Source of the DNA: Variovorax sp. J2L1-78
GTDB lineage: Bacteria > Pseudomonadota > Gammaproteobacteria > Burkholderiales > Burkholderiaceae_C
Length of the DNA stretch: 64,000 bases
NCBI RefSeq assembly: GCF_030317205.1
Contig: NZ_JASZYB010000002.1
Location: 362,501 to 426,500 of the forward strand
Reading direction: 5' to 3'
Shown: positions 37,558 to 46,121 of the stretch, piece after piece
How positions within the stretch are numbered: the stretch's first letter is position 1
How the letters are laid out: each line of letters starts with the position of its first letter
Translations under genes and position numbers: made by a program
The notes under the pieces: model-generated
What the model was told of the DNA's origin: nothing
The model's database searches: none
What the model saw: the letters and a program-made list of their open reading frames with translations, nothing else

Positions 37558-38058
37558 ATGAATTCCACAACCCTTCCGCATCTGCCATCGATCGTCGCGT
37601 GCCTCGCACTGATGCAGACATCGCTGGCTGATGCACAGGCCGCACCCGCCTCGGGCGCCGTCCAGATCTCGCGCGCAGGATCGCAACCCTCCGCCGCGGG
37701 CCCCGACGCGTTCTTCACCGGACGTGTGCGCGTCGACCCGGTCTGGCCCGGCGACGACCACATCAATGCATCAGGCGCCAACGTGACCTTCGAGCCCGGT
37801 GCTCGCTCGGCCTGGCACACCCATCCGGCCGGCCAACGACTGGTCGTGCTGTCGGGGGTCGGTCTCACGCAGGAGTGGGGCAAGCCGGTCCAGGAAATCC
37901 GCCCCGGCGACGTCCTGTGGTGTCCTCCAGGCGTCAAGCACTGGCACGGCGCCTCTCCGACGACGGCCATGACCCACCTCGCGGTCACAGGCACGCTCGA
38001 CGGCAAGAACGTCAACTGGATGGAAAAGGTGAGCGATGAGCAATACACGGCACCTTAG
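37558..38058 (+). CDS. Exported cupin-domain protein
   Basis: 166 residues with a short hydrophobic N-terminus (signal-like, cleaved near ADAQA). The cupin motifs are PGARSAWHTHPAGQRLVVLS (two His metal ligands) and GDVLWCPPGVKHWHGA (third His). Single-domain cupins beside CMD proteins and LysR regulators are common in this group and are thought to take part in oxidative or quinone chemistry. Its end overlaps the CMD gene by 23 bp, so the two are co-translated. Confidence 0.88.
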   Translation: MNSTTLPHLPSIVACLALMQTSLADAQAAPASGAVQISRAGSQPSAAGPDAFFTGRVRVDPVWPGDDHINASGANVTFEPGARSAWHTHPAGQRLVVLSGVGLTQEWGKPVQEIRPGDVLWCPPGVKHWHGASPTTAMTHLAVTGTLDGKNVNWMEKVSDEQYTAP

Positions 38059-38809
38059 TCGTTCGTCGCGGGTCGGTGCCAGCCTGGCACTGGGCTTTGC
38101 CGCCCTGTTCAGCCAAGCCCATTCAAACGCACAGAGCTCACCCGCCATGACCCAGACCCCAACGTCGGAATCACTCTCCGTGCGCCAGCAGGCCATCATT
38201 CCGATCGCAGCATTCGGCGCCGCAGGGGACATGCCACGCCTCCATGCGGCATTGAACGAGGGCCTCGACGCCGGACTGACCGTGAACGACACGAAGGAAG
38301 TCCTGGTCCAGCTCTATGCGTACGCAGGATTTCCGCGCAGCCTCAATGCGCTGGGCGAATTGATGAAAGTGGTCGAGGCTCGCCGACAGCGCGGTGTGCA
38401 CGATGCTCAGGGTCAATTACCGAGTCGTCCCATCCCCCAGGGCGAGGCACTGCTGGCGGCCGGCACGGCCAATCAGACCCGGCTCGTGGGCAGCCCCGTG
38501 AAGGGGGCGCTGTTCGAGTTCGCACCGGCGATCGATGCGTACCTGAAAGCGCACCTCTTCGGCGACATCTTCGAACGTGACAACCTCGACTGGCAAAGCC
38601 GCGAACTCGCGACCGTCGCGATGCTGTCGGCACTGCAGGGCGCCGATTCGCAAGTGCAGTCGCACATGGGCATCAGCATGAACGTGGGCCTCACGGCCAG
38701 TCAGCTGAAGCAGCTGACGCAGGTGTTGGCCGATCGCGTCGACGCAGAAAGCGCACGACGGGCCCGAGAGGCACTTGCGCGGCAACTTGCGGCGCGGGCC
38801 AGCCGTTAG
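38036..38809 (+). CDS. Carboxymuconolactone decarboxylase-family protein, exported
   Basis: 257 residues. Signal peptide SLALGFAALFSQAHSNAQ. Two CMD-like repeats follow: the first (SVRQQAIIPIAAFGAAGDMP, then VLVQLYAYAGFPRSLNAL) and the second (RELATVAMLSALQGADSQVQ, then MNVGLTASQLKQL). The AhpD-type CxxC is absent, so peroxidase activity of that kind is unlikely. Paired with the cupin and probably controlled by the LysR at 36551. Confidence 0.87.
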   Translation: MSNTRHLSRSSRVGASLALGFAALFSQAHSNAQSSPAMTQTPTSESLSVRQQAIIPIAAFGAAGDMPRLHAALNEGLDAGLTVNDTKEVLVQLYAYAGFPRSLNALGELMKVVEARRQRGVHDAQGQLPSRPIPQGEALLAAGTANQTRLVGSPVKGALFEFAPAIDAYLKAHLFGDIFERDNLDWQSRELATVAMLSALQGADSQVQSHMGISMNVGLTASQLKQLTQVLADRVDAESARRAREALARQLAARASR

Positions 38810-38843
38810 GCACGTTTCACGAAGCGCCTGTCGCGCAGTCGGC

Positions 38844-39272
38844 TCATTCGTACGTTTCGAACACCACGTCCTGCGCGCCTTCCCACAGCACCTTCACGCC
38901 CAGCGCGCGCAGGTTCTCCTTGCCTTCGACGATGGTGAGGAAGTGGTTGCCGGCGAGTTGGCCCATCTTGCTGGCAAAACTGCAGGCGCCGTAGGCCAGG
39001 ATGATCTCGGTCTCGCTGTAGCCACCGGGGTAGAACAGGATGTCGCCGACCGACGGATGGCTGGTGTGGTTCTCGAAGCCCACGGGCGTGCCGTCGTTCT
39101 CCAGCTTGAATTCGCCCAGCGGCACCCAGCAGCCTTCGCCGCTCCAGCGCACGTGGATCAGCTTCTGGCGGTAGGGCAGCAGCTTGGCGAACGCTGCGAC
39201 GGTGAGCGGCGCGTCGGGGTGGGTTTCAGCGATGAATTCATAGCCGCCGGCGGTGATCTTGAGTCGGGTCAT
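38844..39272 (-). CDS. DUF3830 family protein
   Basis: 142 residues without signal peptide or membrane segment. KITAGGYEFIAETHPDAPLT, HVRWSGEGCWVPLGE, HTSHPSVGDILFYPGG and ETEIILAYGACSFASKMGQL match the DUF3830 family, predicted to adopt a cyclophilin-like fold. It is the last gene of the first ring-hydrolysis operon, 17 bp after the amidohydrolase. DUF3830 genes recur beside hydantoinase- and amidase-type loci in my recollection, which would fit, but no activity is known. Confidence 0.8.
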   Translation of the reverse strand: MTRLKITAGGYEFIAETHPDAPLTVAAFAKLLPYRQKLIHVRWSGEGCWVPLGEFKLENDGTPVGFENHTSHPSVGDILFYPGGYSETEIILAYGACSFASKMGQLAGNHFLTIVEGKENLRALGVKVLWEGAQDVVFETYE

Positions 39273-39289
39273 GGGTGGGTGAGTTGAAG

Positions 39290-40750
39290 TCAGCCGCAGC
39301 AGCCGCCGAGGCGGCCGTCGCGGTAGAAGGGAGCGAGGTCCCGGGCCAGGGCCTGCACGGTGCCACGCCAGCCCTGGTGGGCGTCATCGGACGCGAGCGC
39401 GGCGCGCAGGCGGCCGCGCAATTCTGCCTGCAGCGCGAGCTCGTCGACGCCGCACACCCGGCCGGCATCGACCACCGTGCGGCCACGCGCGATCACCGTG
39501 TGGATGTGGCGGCCGTTGCCGCGCGCCAGCAGCAGGTCGAGCGGGTCGACGTCGTCGAACAGCGCGTCGTCGTCGAGCGCATCCCAGTCGAGCAGCACGA
39601 TGTCGGCCGGCGCGCCGGGCGCAATGCGGCCGCGGGAGGCGAAGCGCCACAGCTGGGCCGGCGTCATGGTCGCGTCGTAGCCCCAGCCGCGGTGCAGCGC
39701 ATAGGCCAGGCGCGCTTCGCGCAGCGCATCGTCGTCCTCGTCGAAGGCCATGCCGTCGAGGCCCATCGCGACCTTGCAGCCCTGCTGGAGCATCTCGGCC
39801 AGCGGCGCGATGCCCGACTTCAAACCGAGGTTCGAGCTGGTGTTGACCGCGATGGTCGCGCCACGTTCAGCGATCAGCGCCAGGTCTTCCGGCCGTGCCC
39901 AGGTGCAGTGCGCGAGCGTGAGCCGCGGGCTCAGCAGGCCGATGTCATCGAGGAAGCGGACGATGCCGCCGGGATGCGCCGCGTCGGCCCAGGCGCGCTG
40001 GTACTTGGTTTCGAGCAGGTGCATGTGCACCCGCCGGCCGGTGTCGGCCGAAGCCTGCGCGATGGCTTCGAGCAACGGCGTACTGCACCACTGCACGGCC
40101 GTCGGCCCGTACTGCACATCGACATGCGTGCCGTGGCCGTCTGTCGCCACCATGGCCGCGACCTCGTCGACCACGGCGAGCTGCCGGGCCGGCTCGACCG
40201 GCTGCACCGACAGGCGCTGCGCAACGGCCTCGCGGATGCCCGGCCGCAACGCCGCAAGCACCGTCGCGTCGTCACCGTAGCCGATGCCATGGCGGTCGCG
40301 CATCGACACGGCGAAGCCGATGCGCACGCCCACGTCGCGCGCGGCACGCGCCACCGCGGCCGCCTCGTCGGCGTAAGGCATGCCGCCCTGCACGCGGGTG
40401 TAGTGGACCATCAGGTCGACCACGCCGTTGCGCAGCGAGCGCGAGAAGGACGTGGCGGCGCACAGGTACGGGTCCATGGCCGGCGTCAGGCCGAGAAAGG
40501 GGAGCCAGCTTTCCAGCGGCTGGCCGAAGGCACCCAGCGTGGCGCTGCGGTGGGTGCGCGCATGGTCGTGCGCGTTGGCCAGCGCCGGCAGGGCGAGCCG
40601 CCGTCGGCCGGGCACCGCATCGTGCAGCGGCGTGAGCGCATCGACGCGACCGTCGGCCAACGCGATGCGCATGTCGCGCTGCGCGGGCGCGGCGCCGGGG
40701 TCGGCCAGCAGCCAGGCGCAGTCGAGGGTGGTGGGTTCGGCAGTCGTCAT
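39290..40750 (-). CDS. Amidohydrolase-superfamily deaminase-type enzyme (cytosine/guanine deaminase or AtzB/TrzA-like)
   Basis: 486-residue metal-dependent hydrolase. Metal ligands are visible in order: NAHDHARTH (HxH), HMHLLETKYQ, TLAHCTWARPEDL and LGLDGMAFDEDDD, the mononuclear deaminase/chlorohydrolase pattern. The C-terminus is unusual, with GGCCG. It starts inside the stop of the binding-protein gene (ATGA at 40747-40750). In this operon it probably removes an amino or other substituent from a heteroaromatic ring before ring opening. That step order is inference, as the exact substrate cannot be read. Confidence 0.82.
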   Translation of the reverse strand: MTTAEPTTLDCAWLLADPGAAPAQRDMRIALADGRVDALTPLHDAVPGRRRLALPALANAHDHARTHRSATLGAFGQPLESWLPFLGLTPAMDPYLCAATSFSRSLRNGVVDLMVHYTRVQGGMPYADEAAAVARAARDVGVRIGFAVSMRDRHGIGYGDDATVLAALRPGIREAVAQRLSVQPVEPARQLAVVDEVAAMVATDGHGTHVDVQYGPTAVQWCSTPLLEAIAQASADTGRRVHMHLLETKYQRAWADAAHPGGIVRFLDDIGLLSPRLTLAHCTWARPEDLALIAERGATIAVNTSSNLGLKSGIAPLAEMLQQGCKVAMGLDGMAFDEDDDALREARLAYALHRGWGYDATMTPAQLWRFASRGRIAPGAPADIVLLDWDALDDDALFDDVDPLDLLLARGNGRHIHTVIARGRTVVDAGRVCGVDELALQAELRGRLRAALASDDAHQGWRGTVQALARDLAPFYRDGRLGGCCG

Positions 40751-41799
40751 TTCGCCAGTATCCTGCGCTCGGCCAGCGGCGGCAGGAAGCGGCGGTCGAA
40801 CACTTCGGCCGCCGTCGGAACGCGCTGCAGGTCGAAGGCTGCCTTGAGCTGCAGGAAGGCGCGCGCGAATCGGGCATCGCTCACGTCGCCCAGGCCCTGC
40901 GTCGCGACCTCGGGCGTGAGCATGACGGTCTTGAGCGTGTACATCAGGCGGCGCTTCTCCAGGTCCTTGTTGAGCAGCGGCTCGCGCTTCATCAGCGCGG
41001 CGATGGCGGCATCGGGGTTGGCGATCGTGTCGCGCACGGCCTTGTTCACCGCGCGCACCAGGCCGGCAACGGCCTCGGGCTTGTCCTTCACGAGCTGCTG
41101 GGACACCATCACGCCGTTGCCGTAGAGCTCGACGCCGTAGTCGCCATAGTGGAACCAGCGGATGTCCTTGTCGGGGTCGACGCCCTGCGCGACCAGGTTC
41201 ATGTAGCTGGTCACCGAGAACACCGCGGCGCCGTCGACGTGGTCCTTGAGCAGCAGTTGCTCCTGCAGGTTGGGCGCCACGTTGGTCCACTTCACCTTGC
41301 CCGCGTCGATGCCGGCCTTGGCCGCGATCACCGGGAACATGCGTGCGGCCGCACCGCCGGCCGGGGTGCCGAGCGTGCGGCCTTCGAGGTCCTTCGGTGT
41401 GTTGACCGGGCTCGACGACTTCACGATCAGCGCATAGGGCGCGCGGTTGTAGAGCACGTAGACCATCACGGGTGCCTGGCCCGGCTTGGCCGCAGCGTTC
41501 TGCACGATGGCGTTGACGTCGCCGAAGCCGGCCTGGTAGGCGCCTGCCATCACCTTGGTCACGGTGGCGGCCGAGCCTTCGCCCTGGTCGATGGTCACAG
41601 CCAGCTTCTCCTCTGCGAAGTAGCCCTTGTCCTCGGCCAGGTAGTACCAGGCGTGGATGCCCTGCAGTTTCCAGTCGAGCACGAACTTGATGGGCGTGAC
41701 GGCCTGCGCAGCGGCTTCGCGCGTCGGCACCAGCGCGGCGAAGGACGCCAGTGCGACGAGCGCTGCGACAGCGGTGCGGCGGGAAAGACGGGGACGCAT
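40747..41799 (-). CDS. ABC transporter substrate-binding protein, NMT1/THI5-like (second copy)
   Basis: 350 residues from the ATG at 41799 (AGGAGC upstream). Signal peptide VAALVALASFAALVPTREAAA. The mature part, PIKFVLDWKLQGIHAWYYLA, is the NMT1/SsuA pattern used for pyrimidine-, riboflavin- or thiamine precursor-like ligands. About half its residues match the binding protein at 46945, so the operon holds two paralogous receptors for one permease/ATPase pair, perhaps for two related ring compounds. Confidence 0.9.
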   Translation of the reverse strand: MRPRLSRRTAVAALVALASFAALVPTREAAAQAVTPIKFVLDWKLQGIHAWYYLAEDKGYFAEEKLAVTIDQGEGSAATVTKVMAGAYQAGFGDVNAIVQNAAAKPGQAPVMVYVLYNRAPYALIVKSSSPVNTPKDLEGRTLGTPAGGAAARMFPVIAAKAGIDAGKVKWTNVAPNLQEQLLLKDHVDGAAVFSVTSYMNLVAQGVDPDKDIRWFHYGDYGVELYGNGVMVSQQLVKDKPEAVAGLVRAVNKAVRDTIANPDAAIAALMKREPLLNKDLEKRRLMYTLKTVMLTPEVATQGLGDVSDARFARAFLQLKAAFDLQRVPTAAEVFDRRFLPPLAERRILAK

Positions 41800-41843
41800 G
41801 AAAGCTCCTGTGTGAGATGGGGAAGAGAGAAGAGGCATGCGCA

Positions 41844-42626
41844 TCAGCCCATCGCCAGGTCGGTCTTACGCTGCGACCAGCCGGTCACGCGCTGTTCGAC
41901 CAGCGACGAGATGCCATAGAGCACCACGCCCATCGCCGCCAGCAGGAAGAGCCCGGCGAACACCATCGGCACGTCGAAGTTGCCGCTGGCGATCATCATC
42001 ACGGTGCCGATGCCCTTGTTCGACGCCACCGTCTCGGCCAGCACGGTGCCGACGAAGGACAGCGTGATCGCGATCTTGAGCGACGCGAACAGATAGGGCA
42101 TGGCGCGCGGCAGGCCGACGTTCCAGAGGATGTCGCGCTTGCGGGCGCCGAGCACGCGCAGCACGTCTTCGAGCTCGGGTTCGGTGCTGGCCAGGCCGGT
42201 GGCCACGTTCACCACCACCGGGAAGATGCTGATCACCATCGAGGTGAGGATGGCCGGCACCGTGCCCGCGCCGAACCACACGACGAAGAGCGGCACCACC
42301 GCCACCTTCGGGATGCTGGAGAAGCCGACCAGCAGCGGGTAGGTCACGTCGTAGGCCAGCTTCGACGAACCGATGCCGACACCGATCACGATGCCCACCA
42401 GCACGCCGAACGCGAAGCCGACGAAGGTGGTGTAGAGCGTCTGCAGCGCGTGTGGCCACAGCAGCGGCATCTTCTCGACCAGCACATGGGCGATCTGGCT
42501 CGGGCGCGGCAGGATCAGGTCGGACACGCCGAAGGCGAGGCAGACCACTTCCCACAGCACGAAGAAGCCGACGAGCGCAGCGGCGGACAGCACGCGTTGG
42601 CGCACGACCGGGGACATCGCGTTCAT
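41844..42626 (-). CDS. ABC transporter permease (SsuC/TauC/ThiX-like)
   Basis: 260-residue inner-membrane protein with about six membrane segments. FFVLWEVVCLAFGVSDLILP and the EAA loop (LEDVLRVLGARKRDILWNVG) mark the nitrate/sulfonate/pyrimidine-precursor class. It overlaps the ATPase gene by 4 nt. With the ATPase it forms a homodimeric-permease importer served by the NMT1-type receptors. Confidence 0.92.
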   Translation of the reverse strand: MNAMSPVVRQRVLSAAALVGFFVLWEVVCLAFGVSDLILPRPSQIAHVLVEKMPLLWPHALQTLYTTFVGFAFGVLVGIVIGVGIGSSKLAYDVTYPLLVGFSSIPKVAVVPLFVVWFGAGTVPAILTSMVISIFPVVVNVATGLASTEPELEDVLRVLGARKRDILWNVGLPRAMPYLFASLKIAITLSFVGTVLAETVASNKGIGTVMMIASGNFDVPMVFAGLFLLAAMGVVLYGISSLVEQRVTGWSQRKTDLAMG

Positions 42627-43501
42627 GCCGCCACCTCTTCGATCGAAGGCCTTGCCACCGTAGGCGGCGTGGCATCGCCGTCGCGCCGGGCCTCCGCGAT
42701 GCGCATGCGCAGTTGCTGCACCAACGTCGCGAACTCGGGCGCGTAGCTGCTCTCGAGCGTGCGCGGCCGGGCGAAGCCGACGTCGCGCGTCTCCAGAATG
42801 CGGCCGGGGCGCGAACTCATCACGCAGATGCGGTTGGCGAGGTAGGCCGATTCGCGCAGGTCGTGCGTCACCAGCAGCACCGTGGGGCGGCGCGCCATCC
42901 AGAGGCTCTGCATGATGTCCCACAGCTCCTCGCGCGTGAACTGGTCGAGCGCGCCGAAAGGCTCGTCGAGCAGCAGCAGCTCAGGCTCGTGCACCAGCGC
43001 ACGGCACAGCGACGCGCGCTGCAGCATGCCCCCCGACAGCTGCCACGGCCGCTTGTCGCCGAAGCCCTTGAGGCCGACCTGCGCGAGCAGCGCATCGACG
43101 CGGTCCCGGTACTCGCCCTTTTTCTTCTTCGCGAAGTCCTGGCGGAAGGGCTGGACGATCTTCAGCGGGATCATCACGTTCTCGCGGATGGTGAGCCACG
43201 GCAGCATCGTCGGGTTCTGGAAGGCCAGCCCGATGCGCAGGCGCGGTGCCTGCGCCGCGTGTGCGCCTGACGGCTGGGTGCCGACCGCACCGACCTCGCG
43301 CCCGCCGGCGATCACCGCGCCGGCCGTCGGCTTGAGCAGCCCGGCCACCAGCTTGAGGATGGTCGACTTGCCGCAGCCGCTCGGCCCCACCAGCGTGACG
43401 AAGTCGCCCTCGGCGATGCCCAGCGTGGTGTGGTCGAGCGCGATGGTGCCGCCGCCGTAGCGCAGCATCACGTCGGACAGTTGGATGAAGCTCTGGCTCA
43501 T
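42623..43501 (-). CDS. ABC transporter ATP-binding protein (SsuB/TauB-like)
   Basis: 292 residues. Walker A GPSGCGKST, signature LSGGMLQRASLCRAL, Walker B LLLLDEPFGALD, switch His in VTHDLRES. A small insertion (QPSGAHAAQAPR) lies between Walker A and the Q-loop. It follows the ring-opening amidohydrolase by 25 bp. Confidence 0.93.
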   Translation of the reverse strand: MSQSFIQLSDVMLRYGGGTIALDHTTLGIAEGDFVTLVGPSGCGKSTILKLVAGLLKPTAGAVIAGGREVGAVGTQPSGAHAAQAPRLRIGLAFQNPTMLPWLTIRENVMIPLKIVQPFRQDFAKKKKGEYRDRVDALLAQVGLKGFGDKRPWQLSGGMLQRASLCRALVHEPELLLLDEPFGALDQFTREELWDIMQSLWMARRPTVLLVTHDLRESAYLANRICVMSSRPGRILETRDVGFARPRTLESSYAPEFATLVQQLRMRIAEARRDGDATPPTVARPSIEEVAA

Positions 43502-43526
43502 GGTGTCTTTCGGGAAAAGAGTTGGC

Positions 43527-44645
43527 TCAAGAGGAAGGCATCCGCACGATGGCCGCCACCGGCCCGCCGCCCGGCGGCCCCTGGTGTTCGGCACCCCCCG
43601 ACACATAGAGCGCGGTGCGCCCCACGACCGACGCCAGCACGCCGCCCACGGCAGCACGCGCATGGCGCGTCGAGTTGATGTCGGAGTCGTTGAGCATCGT
43701 GTGGCGCGCGCCGCGCACGCGGCCGTCGGGGCTGGCCTCGGCCTTGGCGAGCAGGTTGACCAGGCGCGATGCGATGGCGTCGGCATCGCGCTCCGCATCG
43801 AGCCCGAAGTGCGTGCGCAGCAACGTGCGCACACCCATCCCATCGACCGCATCGCGCATCACCGTGTGGCCGATGCGGAACGCCGACGCGCTGCCCTGTG
43901 CCTCGCCCAGCACGATGACGACGTTGCCTTCGAGCTCGATACCGGCCGACACCGACGCGCGCGCCGAATGCAGGGTGGCGTCGTGCAGCACCGCCGCGTC
44001 GCTCAGGCGCTCGGGCGCGATCTCGCCCAGCGCCAGGCCCACGCCCAACGCCGAGGCGCCACGCGAATAGCCCATCGATTCGTAGGTGTCGCGCGTGACC
44101 GGCTCGGCGCCACGCCGCAGCGCATCGTCGACCTTGGCCGAGGTGAGCAGCGGGCACTTCACCTGCGCAAAGTGCACGTCGGCCGCGTCCGCGATACCGG
44201 CGTCGCGCATCGCTTCGCGCACTGCCTCGGCGGTCGCGTGCACCTGCGCCATGCGGCCCATCTCTTCCGGTGCGAAGTCGCGGGTGTGGGCGATGCCGAC
44301 GACCAGCCGCTTCTCGGCGTGCATCGCTTCGGCCTCGACCGTCTCACGCGTGAACATCGTGAAGTGCGGCGACAGCACGCCCTCGGTGCCGCCGGACATC
44401 ACCAGCGCGACGCGCGCATGCACCGCCTCGGCCGTGCAGCCCAGGTGCGGCGCGAGGAAATGGCACCAGGCCGTGGCCGCGAAGTCGCGCGTGTGGTCGT
44501 TGACGCAGCCGTTGCCTTCGGTCTTGCCCATCACCGCGACGATGTGGCGTGGGTCGATGTCACCCGCGTCGATCAGCGCCTGCACGCCACTCAGGTCGCC
44601 GGGGCCACGGCACGCGACCACGTGCACGCCGACCTTCTGGCTCAC
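43527..44645 (-). CDS. Ring-opening amidohydrolase, cyanuric acid hydrolase/barbiturase family (AtzD-like)
   Basis: 372 residues from a GTG that overlaps the previous stop (GTGA). The three-domain AtzD/barbiturase fold is evident: VAVMGKTEGNGCVND (Lys41), LVMSGGTEGVLSPH (Ser84), HFAQVKCPLLT (Lys163), SVSAGIELEGN (Ser233), LLAKAEASPDG (Lys301) and YVSGGAEHQGPPGGGP (Ser349), the three Ser-Lys pairs around the barrel. The family opens cyanuric acid to 1-carboxybiuret or barbiturate to ureidomalonate. Overall wording of the sequence looks closer to AtzD from memory, but substrate choice is not settled. The presence of AtzE/G and a biuret hydrolase favours cyanuric acid or a near relative. Confidence 0.88.
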   Translation of the reverse strand: MSQKVGVHVVACRGPGDLSGVQALIDAGDIDPRHIVAVMGKTEGNGCVNDHTRDFAATAWCHFLAPHLGCTAEAVHARVALVMSGGTEGVLSPHFTMFTRETVEAEAMHAEKRLVVGIAHTRDFAPEEMGRMAQVHATAEAVREAMRDAGIADAADVHFAQVKCPLLTSAKVDDALRRGAEPVTRDTYESMGYSRGASALGVGLALGEIAPERLSDAAVLHDATLHSARASVSAGIELEGNVVIVLGEAQGSASAFRIGHTVMRDAVDGMGVRTLLRTHFGLDAERDADAIASRLVNLLAKAEASPDGRVRGARHTMLNDSDINSTRHARAAVGGVLASVVGRTALYVSGGAEHQGPPGGGPVAAIVRMPSS

Positions 44646-46111
44646 GACGCGCTCCAATCCACCTCGCCCACCGGCACCGCAGTGCGCGGCACGCCGGGCG
44701 GTGTCTCGAGGATCGCGCTGCTGTAGTGCTCGGTGTTGCGCGGCTTCGCCGTCGGCATCTGCTGCACGGTCTTCACCGAGCGGCCCCAACCCACCGCATC
44801 GGTCACCAGCTTGCCGTCGCGCATCACGAAGCGCCCGCGCAGCAGCGTGTGCAACGGGTAGCCCTTCACGGGGCGACCGTTCCACGGGGAGATCTTGCTG
44901 ATGCTCTGCAGCTTGTTCTGCGACAGGATGCCCGCGCGCTCCATGTCGACGAAGGCGATGTCGGCATGCGCTCCCGGCGCGATCACGCCCTTGGGGCCGT
45001 AGATGCCCCAGGCCTTGGCCGGTGCGACCGAACTCCAGCGCACGTAGTCCATCAGCGACGCCCGGCCGCGGTTCACTTCGGTGAGCATCAGCGGCATCTG
45101 CGTCTCGACGCCGGGGAAGCCGCAGTCGCAGTCCCAGATGCTCTCGCGCGTCTTTTCTTCCGGCGCGTGTGGCGCATGGTCGGTCGCGATCATGTCGAGC
45201 GTGCCGTCCATCAACGCGTCCCACAGCGGCTGGTTGTGGCGCGCCTCGCGGATCGGCGGGTTGAGCCGCATCACGCCGCCGAGCTTCAGCATGTGGTCGG
45301 TGTTGAGCAGCAGGTACTGCGGACAGGTCTCGGCCGTCACGTCGACACCGCGGCGCTTGGCCTCGCGCAGCAGGAAGAGCGAATCGGCCGCGCTGTGGTG
45401 CGCGATGTGCACGCGCGCGCCGGTCCATTCGGCCAGCGTGAGCACACGGCCGATGGCCTCGATCTCGGCCACGGCCGGGCGGGCGGCCAGGTGCGCCATC
45501 GCATCGATGCGGCCAGCGTCCTGCATCTTCTTCTGGCGGCGGAACAGGATCGACGAGTTCTCCGCGTGCACCACCGTGCGGATGCCCAGCGGCGCGAGCT
45601 TCTCGAAGCCTTCGAGCAGCGCGCCGTCGGTCGGTGCCGGCAGATTGCCGAAGGTGTTGCCGACGAAGGCCTTGAAGCTGGTCACGCCCGCATCGAGCAG
45701 TTCTTCGAGCCGGTCGACGGTGTCGTCGCCCAGCAAGCCGTGGATGCCGAAGTCACAGTACGACGCCTCGGCCGCCTTCTGCTTCATGCGCAGCGCCTCG
45801 AGGGTGCCGGTGGCCGGGTTGGTGTTGGGCATCTCGAAGACGGTGGTCACGCCCCCCATCGCGGCGGCCGCCGAGCCGGTCTTCCAGGTTTCCTTGTTGG
45901 GGTAGCCCGGGTCGCGGAAGTGCACGTGGCTGTCGATGGCACCGGGCAGCAGGTACAGGCCGTCGGCGCGCATCTCTTCGCGCGCGGGCGGCATGGTGTC
46001 GTCGTGGCCGACGGCCACGATCTGCTCGCCCGCGATGGCGACCGAGGCTTCGATGATCTGGTCCGGCGAGACGATGCGCGCGCCGCGGATGACGAGGTCG
46101 ACTTCTTTCAT
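44642..46111 (-). CDS. Cyclic amidohydrolase, dihydroorotase/allantoinase/hydantoinase type
   Basis: 489 residues from the ATG at 46111. Binuclear-metal ligands: His62 and His64 in SHVHFRDPG, carboxylated Lys147 in TSFKAFVGN, histidines in VVHAENSS and VHIAHHSAAD, and Asp in IATDHAPH. The family hydrolyses cyclic amides (dihydroorotate, allantoin, hydantoins, dihydropyrimidines). Being coupled to the ring-opening enzyme suggests it handles a reduced or five-membered ring from the same substrate group. It is too distant from PyrC contexts to be the biosynthetic dihydroorotase. Confidence 0.87.
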   Translation of the reverse strand: MKEVDLVIRGARIVSPDQIIEASVAIAGEQIVAVGHDDTMPPAREEMRADGLYLLPGAIDSHVHFRDPGYPNKETWKTGSAAAAMGGVTTVFEMPNTNPATGTLEALRMKQKAAEASYCDFGIHGLLGDDTVDRLEELLDAGVTSFKAFVGNTFGNLPAPTDGALLEGFEKLAPLGIRTVVHAENSSILFRRQKKMQDAGRIDAMAHLAARPAVAEIEAIGRVLTLAEWTGARVHIAHHSAADSLFLLREAKRRGVDVTAETCPQYLLLNTDHMLKLGGVMRLNPPIREARHNQPLWDALMDGTLDMIATDHAPHAPEEKTRESIWDCDCGFPGVETQMPLMLTEVNRGRASLMDYVRWSSVAPAKAWGIYGPKGVIAPGAHADIAFVDMERAGILSQNKLQSISKISPWNGRPVKGYPLHTLLRGRFVMRDGKLVTDAVGWGRSVKTVQQMPTAKPRNTEHYSSAILETPPGVPRTAVPVGEVDWSAS

Positions 46112-46121
46112 GCTCGGCTCC

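Noticed and set aside
43527..44645. Assigning the ring-opening enzyme firmly as atzD
   Set aside because: Cyanuric acid hydrolases and barbiturases share the motifs I can see; only a tree or assay can decide, so no symbol is given.
44642..46111. Calling the cyclic amidohydrolase biosynthetic dihydroorotase (pyrC)
   Set aside because: It is coupled to a catabolic ring-opening enzyme and an importer, while pyrimidine synthesis genes lie elsewhere.
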